Source: VXNJ01 sp009840625
GTDB lineage: Bacteria > Chloroflexota > UBA11872 > VXNJ01
Direction of reading: 5' to 3'
Assembly: GCA_965207915.1 (NCBI GenBank)
Contig: OZ242304.1
Span: forward strand, 2,356,001 to 2,420,000
Length of the DNA stretch: 64,000 nucleotides
Under the pieces are notes generated by a model that saw only the letters and a list, made by a program, of their open reading frames with translations, did not search any database and was not told the DNA's origin. The translations under genes were made by a program, and so were the position numbers. Positions 58,421 through 64,000 of this stretch are shown in pieces (position 1 is the stretch's first letter; each line of letters opens with the position of its first letter).

Positions 58421-58560
58421 GAAGTCCCGGGTGCGGTAGACCGATTCTCCTTTGATCCGCAGAGACCGAAGTCAAGCGTGGTCGCCGCACCCGGTAACCC
58501 GCCGCCGCAATCCGAACAATTGCCAGGGGCCCGTCGGGAGCCCGTATCTGCGAGGAAGGA
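58421..58560 (+). ncRNA. Candidate IS110 bridge RNA (family A, copy 2)
   Basis: Upstream of the intact IS110 gene. An outer stem pairs CCGGGTGCGG (58427-58436) with CCGCACCCGG (58485-58494), the counterpart of the stem at 7985-7998/7927-7940 with an A-T to G-C change in one pair. The enclosed guide-like segment differs from copy 1, while a later block CCCGTATCTGCGAGGAAGGA (58541-58560) matches it. A bridge RNA is the most economical explanation. Confidence 0.5.
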
Positions 58561-58594
58561 TCGAAGGCGGCGGGAAGTTACAGGGAGTCTATCT

Positions 58595-59692
58595 GTGAAC
58601 GCCCCCGTATTCGTAGGCGTCGACGTCTCGTCCGAGCACCTCGACGCCGCCTTCGGGCCGCAGGGGCCGGTCCAGCGGTTCGGCAACACCCGGGCCGGGA
58701 TCAGGAAGCTGATCGGGCGCCTGATCGAGCTCGAGGTCGCCGTCGTCCTCATGGAGGCCACGGGCGGCTGGGAACGGGCCCTGGCCGAGATGCTGGCGGG
58801 AGCGTCCCTGCCGGTGGCGATCGCGAACCCCCGCCAGGTGCGCGACTACGCCCGCGCGATGGGCGTCCTGGCCAAGACCGACGCGGTCGACGCAAGGGTC
58901 ATCGCCCGGTTCGCCGCCACCGGACACTACCAGCTCTGGACAGCGCCCGATCCGGCGAATAGGGAACTGGCCGATCTGGCTGGCCGGCGCCTGCAGCTGG
59001 TTGCCCAGCGTACCGCCGAGCAGAACCGCCGCCGCCTGGTTGGGAGCCGGATTGTCCGCTCCGACATCGGCCGGGCGGTCGGCGGCTTAAAGCGCCGCAT
59101 CAAGCGCCTGGACCGGGAGATCGCCAGGCTGATCGCCGCATCGCCCTACCTGCGGGCCCGCGCCGGCCTGATCGCATCGGTCCCCGGCGCCGGACCCCAG
59201 CTGGTGGCCGTCCTCGCGGCCTATCTGCCCGAACTGGGGCTGGTGGGCAACAAGCAGGTCTGCGCCCTGGTCGGGGTGGCCCCCTTCAGCCGCGACAGCG
59301 GCAAGTACTCGGGCAAAAGGTTCGTATGGGGCGGACGCGCCAGGGTCCGCGCCGCGCTCTACATGGCGGCGCTGTCAGCCTCCAGGCACAACCCCCGGAT
59401 CAGGGCGTTCTACGAGCGCCTGCTGGCGGCCGGCAAGCCCAAGAAGGTAGCGCTCACAGCCTGCATGCGCAAGCTGCTGACCATCCTGAACGCGATGCTG
59501 CGCAGCGGCGAGTACTGGCGCGCGGAAGAAGCGATCCCGGAACAGCCGCCCCAAGCAGATGCCGGCGCTGCCGACCAGGGATGGTCCCCGGTCGTCGGCG
59601 AGGCTTCGACGACCGATCGCGGCGAGGGCGGGAAGGCCGCTGCCCGGGAGGATCGGATAACGGATGGGGACGTGCCCGCGGGCCGAGGCTGA
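58595..59692 (+). CDS. IS110-family transposase (intact)
   Basis: 365 residues from the GTG at 58595 (CAGGGAG eight bases upstream); the frame is open 39 codons further but that part lies in the structured region. The DEDD domain has VFVGVDVSSEHLDAAFG and KTDAVDARVIARF; the Tnp_20 domain has LIASVPGAGPQLVAVLAAYL and ALVGVAPFSRDSGKYSGKRF. Same subgroup as the decayed copy at 6.9-7.8 kb. A 50-residue charged C-terminal tail extends beyond the family core. Confidence 0.9.
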   Translation: MNAPVFVGVDVSSEHLDAAFGPQGPVQRFGNTRAGIRKLIGRLIELEVAVVLMEATGGWERALAEMLAGASLPVAIANPRQVRDYARAMGVLAKTDAVDARVIARFAATGHYQLWTAPDPANRELADLAGRRLQLVAQRTAEQNRRRLVGSRIVRSDIGRAVGGLKRRIKRLDREIARLIAASPYLRARAGLIASVPGAGPQLVAVLAAYLPELGLVGNKQVCALVGVAPFSRDSGKYSGKRFVWGGRARVRAALYMAALSASRHNPRIRAFYERLLAAGKPKKVALTACMRKLLTILNAMLRSGEYWRAEEAIPEQPPQADAGAADQGWSPVVGEASTTDRGEGGKAAAREDRITDGDVPAGRG

Positions 59693-60027
59693 CCGCCGGT
59701 AGCCGGCGCCGTCGATCGCCCCGCCGGGGCAGGATCCCTGGCGCAGCCATGCCCAGAACGGAGAAGCTGTCGCGGATCCGATGAAAACGGGCCGTGACGG
59801 CCCAGGAAATCTCGCAATCGACTGCCTGGTGTCCCCGCTCTGCTCTCCCCCGCACCGCCACTCAACTCACCCCTTCCGGACTTGACAAAAAAGACAATTG
59901 CTTGAACTGGACCGCTTCATATCGACATAGTGCGCACTTGGCACTAAATCCAATGGGGATTATGTCCATTACCGGGAAATAGCACGGACGTGCATTCCAC
60001 TGCCAATTGGATTGGCTACCTGGAGCT
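59693..60027. other. IS110 right flank with hairpin
   Basis: No gene is visible. GGGCCGTGACGGCCC at 59789-59803 can form a small hairpin, followed by AGGAAATCTCG, which resembles AGGAATCTCG (minus strand, near 6836) beyond the other IS110 of this subgroup. This may mark the right end of the element. Confidence 0.4.
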
Positions 60028-60429
60028 TTATTCCGGCGGGTTAACGAACAATGGCAAGGCGATTAACTCTAATCCGTCCACGAATACCCGAACTGTGTGT
60101 TCACCCACTGCAGAGATCGGCAGGTACTTAATGTTCAGGCTTACTAATGCGCTCCGGGTTGCTCCCGCCAATGCAGGCGGGATCGCCAACGATCGGTCCC
60201 CCAATTCAGACTGGCGGCCAGAAGGAGTTTCCAAGACCGCCGACACCAAATGCTCTCCGACTTCGTTGTCCAGCAGATCAAATTCGCAAATGATTGCGAG
60301 TACATTGCGCAACGCGTGTGGTTCATGCCTCGCGGCTCGAATTACTCCGAGCCCAAGTCCTTCGACGTTGACCGTTCCGTCTGGTCGCTCTTCGACACGA
60401 GTACATAAGAACCCGTATTGGGGTCGCAT
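60028..60429 (-). CDS. DUF6941-like hypothetical protein
   Basis: 133 residues from the ATG at 60429 with AGAGG eight bases upstream. The layout (N-terminal FLCTRVEERPDGTVNVEGLG, middle VLAIICEFDLLDNEVGEHLV, end GEHTVRVFVDGLELIALPLF) resembles the small soluble DUF6941 family of all-beta proteins with unknown role. It overlaps the upstream small gene by 88 bases in another frame. Confidence 0.5.
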   Translation of the reverse strand: MRPQYGFLCTRVEERPDGTVNVEGLGLGVIRAARHEPHALRNVLAIICEFDLLDNEVGEHLVSAVLETPSGRQSELGDRSLAIPPALAGATRSALVSLNIKYLPISAVGEHTVRVFVDGLELIALPLFVNPPE

Positions 60430-60542
60430 TCAAACACCTCTAACGATTCCAGTTCCAGCTTTGGTTCTAGGTCGAGCACCACGACCTCTTTAATCTGAGC
60501 AACCCGGTGCTTGCTGGAGTTGTGGTTCAATTCGCTGCCCAT
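60342..60542 (-). CDS. Small hypothetical protein
   Basis: 66 residues starting MGSELNHNSSKHRVAQIKEV at 60542, with a strong GAGGGGG site seven bases upstream. The middle (VVVLDLEPKLELESLEVFEC) could be a beta hairpin. The last third overlaps the start of the DUF6941-like gene and has no conserved character. The ribosome site is the main support. Confidence 0.4.
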   Translation of the reverse strand: MGSELNHNSSKHRVAQIKEVVVLDLEPKLELESLEVFECDPNTGSYVLVSKSDQTERSTSKDLGSE

Positions 60543-61649
60543 TCAATCCCCCTCGGGGTAGCAACTTTTAACAACGAAGAACCATGCATCGTTGCTGTCC
60601 ATTTGGGAATGCTGACATATTGTCTGCGCAAGTATTCGCGGTAGGACGGCGAATAATCTTGCGCAACGTATCGCGATTCGATCGCGCAGCTGCTATCGAT
60701 GCCAGATCGTTGGACATGCTCGCCACTTCCGCAAGTGCCCACCGAACAATCGTCAGGAATCTAACGCCTCGCCGAGCCAACTGTCGATCGTGGCGCATGT
60801 CCAAAGCAAATCGGATCGCCATGCGCATCAATGCACGCCGTCGTGCCTTTTGCACTATGCAACCATGCACTTCGCTGCGACCCAGAGTCAGATCCTTCAC
60901 GCTGAGGCCATGATTCGTTTATTTTATGTATGGTACCAATTCTTGCAGCCGGCGACCGCAGCCGAATCCGTTCCCATCGGTGATTAACCCGCCATTTCGT
61001 GGCAAAGCGAAACTCTGTAGGCTCCGTCGCTTGCGGGCGTTTGGGAAGTGCTTAACCGCATTCGCGTGCCTGCAAAGGAGACCCGGATCAGCTACCTTGC
61101 GCGTGAAATCGGGTTGCGATCGGAAATATTTGTTTCCCTGTCCCGGGCCAGTTTGGCTGAATAGCGATTGGATCGCCCGTCACCCGGGAGATCCGAGTGG
61201 GCTTAGTGAATCGCCGCTACTGTCCACATTGTGCCCATGGCCACCCAGGTGGAGGTCCTTGACCGATTGCGCGGTCAAGGAAGCGCGACTTGAAAAGCGG
61301 AGGTAATACTTCACGATCTAGGGTCACGTGACTAAACGTCCAAATTTGATCAGCGTTTGCCCTTATTCGTCGTTAAATCATCGGCCGCACGGAGGCGAGT
61401 TCCATCGGAGCGGATGGAGCTGAGTGAATGTTTCCAGTCGCTCAAGTTGATTCGCCAATGTGCGATTATTGTTTTAGCATCGGTTAGGAAGCAATTCGGC
61501 AGCGGATTTGGCCATTCGAATCGATATTTTGCGAAACTACTTGGAGTGAACTTTCACTTCGATTGAGAGGCGAAAGCCCGATTCAATAGGCTGAATTGGC
61601 CTTTGGGGGTCGCTAATCAAACCGGCGAGTAAGGTCCTGGGATTCAATC
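60543..61649. other. Long stretch with no convincing gene
   Basis: About 1.1 kb with lower GC than average. A minus-strand frame at 60568-60900 (110 codons, MKDLTLGRSEVHGCIVQKAR onward) is the longest but has no family features and a composition typical of chance frames. I see nothing else that can be supported. Confidence 0.4.
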
Positions 61650-62042
61650 ATGTCGGCAACCGAAATCCTCTCGATGATTGCCTCGCTTGCATCAATCATT
61701 TTGGCTGGTTGCGCTATTTTCTATGCTTGGCAATCTGAGAGGAAATCTAAAGAGAATTTTGATGGCGCTCGCGATTTGTTGGGTGAAATCCGCGAGAAGT
61801 CGGCAGTCATCGAATCGGCAGTTAGCGAAACCCAACTAAAGTTGACCGATGCCGTGATAGACGCTGCCAAGCCCAGGCAGTCTCAAGAGGAAATAATGAT
61901 GAATACGCTATTGCCGATGGCACGGGAGGATCCGGGGGGTTTCCGCGAATTGATGGAGGCATTCCAGTCGCAACAACCGGAACAAAGCAACAACCGCCGC
62001 CCTTCGAGGGCTGAGCGTCGCCGCCAAAGCCAATCGCGATAA
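61650..62042 (+). CDS. Membrane-anchored coiled-coil protein of unknown function
   Basis: 130 residues from the ATG at 61650. A single membrane helix near the start (ILSMIASLASIILAGCAIFY) is followed by a charged coiled-coil region (RKSKENFDGARDLLGEIREK) and a basic, glutamine-rich tail. The layout, with a short outside end and a cytoplasmic helix, is typical of small anchored proteins near phage or defence genes, but no family is recognised. Confidence 0.55.
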   Translation: MSATEILSMIASLASIILAGCAIFYAWQSERKSKENFDGARDLLGEIREKSAVIESAVSETQLKLTDAVIDAAKPRQSQEEIMMNTLLPMAREDPGGFRELMEAFQSQQPEQSNNRRPSRAERRRQSQSR

Positions 62043-62274
62043 GGGTTCCCACCAAAGCCACAAGCATTCACTTTGCGACGACGGGTCCCTGCCCGTGTGC
62101 CTGCGCACGTTAAGTCAATATGCAGTGGAAATCAAGAGTTGTTTTCGCCCTAGAAACCCGGCCGAAAAGCCCCTGAACAAAGGGCGAATCGGCAGTCAAA
62201 CATTAAAATATCAACAGGTCCCTTTGCGGGCCGTCTCACAGATACAAACATAACAATTCCAGGGTGCGGCGGGG

Positions 62275-64000
62275 ATGCTTGGATCACATGCCCAGCAGGG
62301 CCTTCTGCAGGCCGACAACCTCTACCTCGACTTCGTCGGCCGGAACTCCTTCTACGGCCATCTGGCCTCCCTGCGCGGGGAGCTGTTCAGGGACGAGGAC
62401 TTTAGTGACCTCTACTGCCCCGACAACGGCCGCCCCGGGGTGGCGCCCTCCATCCTGGCCACCGCCCTGCTGCTGCAGGCCCACGACAAGGTCTCCGACA
62501 ACGAGGCCAAGCAGCGCGCCGACTTCGACCTGCGCTGGAAGGTGGCCCTGGGGACCGCGATCGACGATCGCCCGTTCGCCAAGTCCACCCTGCAGCTGTT
62601 TAGGACCCAGCTGATACTGCACGGGAAGATGCAGGCGGTCTTCAAGCGCTCGCTGGAGCACGCCCGGGAGTCCGGACATCTCAAGGGCCGGCGCATGAAG
62701 CTGGCGCTGGACACCACCGCCATCCTGGGCCGGGGCGCCCAGCGCGACGCCTACAACCTGATCGGCGACGGCTGCCGGCTGCTGATCGGGGCCCTGGCCG
62801 AACTGGACGGCCGCGAACCGGCCGACTGGGCCGCGGCCGAAGGCTACCCCCTCCACGCCGGTAAAAGCCTCAAGGGCCGGGCGGCCATCGACTGGTCTTC
62901 ACGCAAGGCGAGGCGCCGGCTGCTTAAGCGCATCGTCAGCGACGCCGACTCGCTGCTCGGGCGAGCCCGCGCGGCGATTGCCGCCATGGACCCGGGCGAT
63001 GAACGCGCCCGCGACCTTGCCGATAACGCCGCGCTGCTGTCTAAGATCCTGCTCCAGGACGTGGAGCGCAGTCCCGCCCCGGACTCAGACGGCGACGGCC
63101 CGGCGCTGAAGCGGGGCGGCGGCCGCGATAGGACCCTGTCGGTGCACGACCCCGAGATGCGGCACGGCCGCAAGAGCTCGCGGCAGCGCTTTGCCGGCCA
63201 CAAGGCTTCCCTGGCGGTCGATACCGCAAGCGGCCTGATAACCGCGGTCGGGGTCATCGCCGGCAACGCCCCCGACGCCGACGGCGCCCTGGACCTGGTC
63301 CGGGAATCCGAGTGCAACGCCGGATCAAGTGCCGAAACCGTCATCGGCGACTGCGCCTACGGCGCCGGGGACACCCGGCAGCGCTTCGCCGACGGCGGGC
63401 AGGACCTGCTGGCCCGGCTGCCGGGCCGGCCGCGCAGCGACTACTTCCAAAAACAGGACTTCCGGATCGATCTGGACTCCGGGACCTGCACCTGCCCGGC
63501 CGGGCATAAGACCTCCGACTACCGCCCTTCGCGCCCGCGCCGGGCCTGGAAGTCGAAGCGGGCCGGCGTCTTCCACTTCGCCCGGGAGCAGTGCTCGCCC
63601 TGCCCGCTCAGGGGATCCTGCGTACGCTCCCGGGCCAGGCCCAACCGCCGGATCAGCATCCATCCCCAGGAAGCCCTGCTGCAGCGGGACCGGCTGCGCC
63701 AGCGGGGCGAGGAGGGCCGTCGGCTGATGCGCCTGCGGACCGTCGTCGAGCACCGCCTGGCCCGGCTCTGCCAACTGGGGATAAGGCAGTCGCGGTTCTT
63801 CGGCCGCTCCAGGACCCTGTACCAGCTGCTGATGGCCGCGACCGTGGCCAACCTGACCCTGACGGCCGGCAGGACGGGAGAGTTTGCCCCCCGGGGTCCG
63901 GATATGGGGCCGGACGGGGACGGAAACGGGCGATCCCGATCCCGAAACCGCTCGTTGGCGCCGCTGGCGGGCCGGATCGCCGGATCATTGACTATGAACC
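62275..64000 (+). CDS. IS1182-family transposase (3' cut by window)
   Basis: 575 codons from the ATG at 62275 run to the window end without a stop. Start: MLGSHAQQGLLQADNLYLDF; DUF772 region RPGVAPSILATALLLQAHDK; RMKLALDTTAILGRG with the first catalytic Asp; PEMRHGRKSSRQRFAGHKAS; VIGDCAYGAGDTRQRFADGG with the second Asp; a Cys cluster (EQCSPCPLRGSCVRS) and VEHRLARLCQLGIRQSRFFG with the Glu. All parts of the family are seen and no disruption is found. It differs from the element at 56.3 kb. Confidence 0.85.
   Translation, partial: MLGSHAQQGLLQADNLYLDFVGRNSFYGHLASLRGELFRDEDFSDLYCPDNGRPGVAPSILATALLLQAHDKVSDNEAKQRADFDLRWKVALGTAIDDRPFAKSTLQLFRTQLILHGKMQAVFKRSLEHARESGHLKGRRMKLALDTTAILGRGAQRDAYNLIGDGCRLLIGALAELDGREPADWAAAEGYPLHAGKSLKGRAAIDWSSRKARRRLLKRIVSDADSLLGRARAAIAAMDPGDERARDLADNAALLSKILLQDVERSPAPDSDGDGPALKRGGGRDRTLSVHDPEMRHGRKSSRQRFAGHKASLAVDTASGLITAVGVIAGNAPDADGALDLVRESECNAGSSAETVIGDCAYGAGDTRQRFADGGQDLLARLPGRPRSDYFQKQDFRIDLDSGTCTCPAGHKTSDYRPSRPRRAWKSKRAGVFHFAREQCSPCPLRGSCVRSRARPNRRISIHPQEALLQRDRLRQRGEEGRRLMRLRTVVEHRLARLCQLGIRQSRFFGRSRTLYQLLMAATVANLTLTAGRTGEFAPRGPDMGPDGDGNGRSRSRNRSLAPLAGRIAGSLTMN

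Noticed and set aside
60568..60900. 110-codon minus-strand frame
   Set aside because: No family resemblance, no clear ribosome site and a composition like chance frames; mentioned only as part of the gene-free stretch.
1..64000. tRNA, rRNA or CRISPR array
   Set aside because: No T-loop-like GGTTCGAATCC contexts with an acceptor stem, no rRNA-like conserved blocks and no regularly spaced short repeats were seen. A covariance search would be decisive.

Overview
The window is GC-rich, densely coding DNA from an uncultured-looking bacterium, most probably a Chloroflexota relative. This rests on the imuB–DUF6504–dnaE2 mutagenesis cassette, very large secreted Calx-beta/LamG/cadherin proteins, a C-terminal module with F-x-GG-x-FGYP repeats that I associate with Chloroflexota secreted proteins, DUF4352 proteins, and many IS110/IS21/IS5/IS1182 elements. 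The assignment is inference; no rRNA or tRNA gene was seen.

Layout. 1-6 kb: end of a lamin-tail-domain protein, a DEDD exonuclease, then a minus-strand translesion operon (imuB, DUF6504, dnaE2) with a TATAAT box so close to the ATG that its mRNA is probably leaderless. 6-8.2 kb: a MazEF-like pair, a DNA cytosine methyltransferase relic and a decayed IS110 with a structured 5' region. 8.2-19.3 kb: two DUF4352 proteins and a ~3000-residue secreted protein containing a GH97-like glycosidase, split by a one-base change in a homopolymer. 19.8-34 kb: an accessory zone with five hicBA-type modules, two nuclease-like proteins, an exonuclease-BRCT protein, a DUF262 protein, a truncated symporter, a broken ion channel and a DUF192 protein. 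34-42 kb: IS5 relics, a Cys-rich trypsin-like surface protease, a membrane-anchored unknown and a decayed paralogue of the DUF192 protein. 42-50.8 kb: IS110, nested IS5/IS21 relics, serine-recombinase, IS256 and endonuclease fragments, and a complete IS21 that splits a conserved gene. 51-55.6 kb: a secreted protein with phosphohistidine-swivel and PEP/pyruvate-binding domains plus Calx-beta repeats. 56-64 kb: an IS1182 with matched ends, a second IS110, several small unknown genes and an IS1182 transposase running off the window.

How it fits together. Long-lived blocks (DNA repair, large exported proteins) are separated by a graveyard of insertion sequences and toxin-antitoxin modules. Nucleases, hicBA pairs and the DUF262 protein between 21 and 26.9 kb resemble a small defence or stability island. 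The most unusual signal is the non-coding DNA next to IS110 transposases: two 142-nt homologous segments with conserved blocks and two variable loops at 43.4-43.8 kb, and a second family shared between 7.9 and 58.5 kb. These look like bridge RNAs with different specificities.
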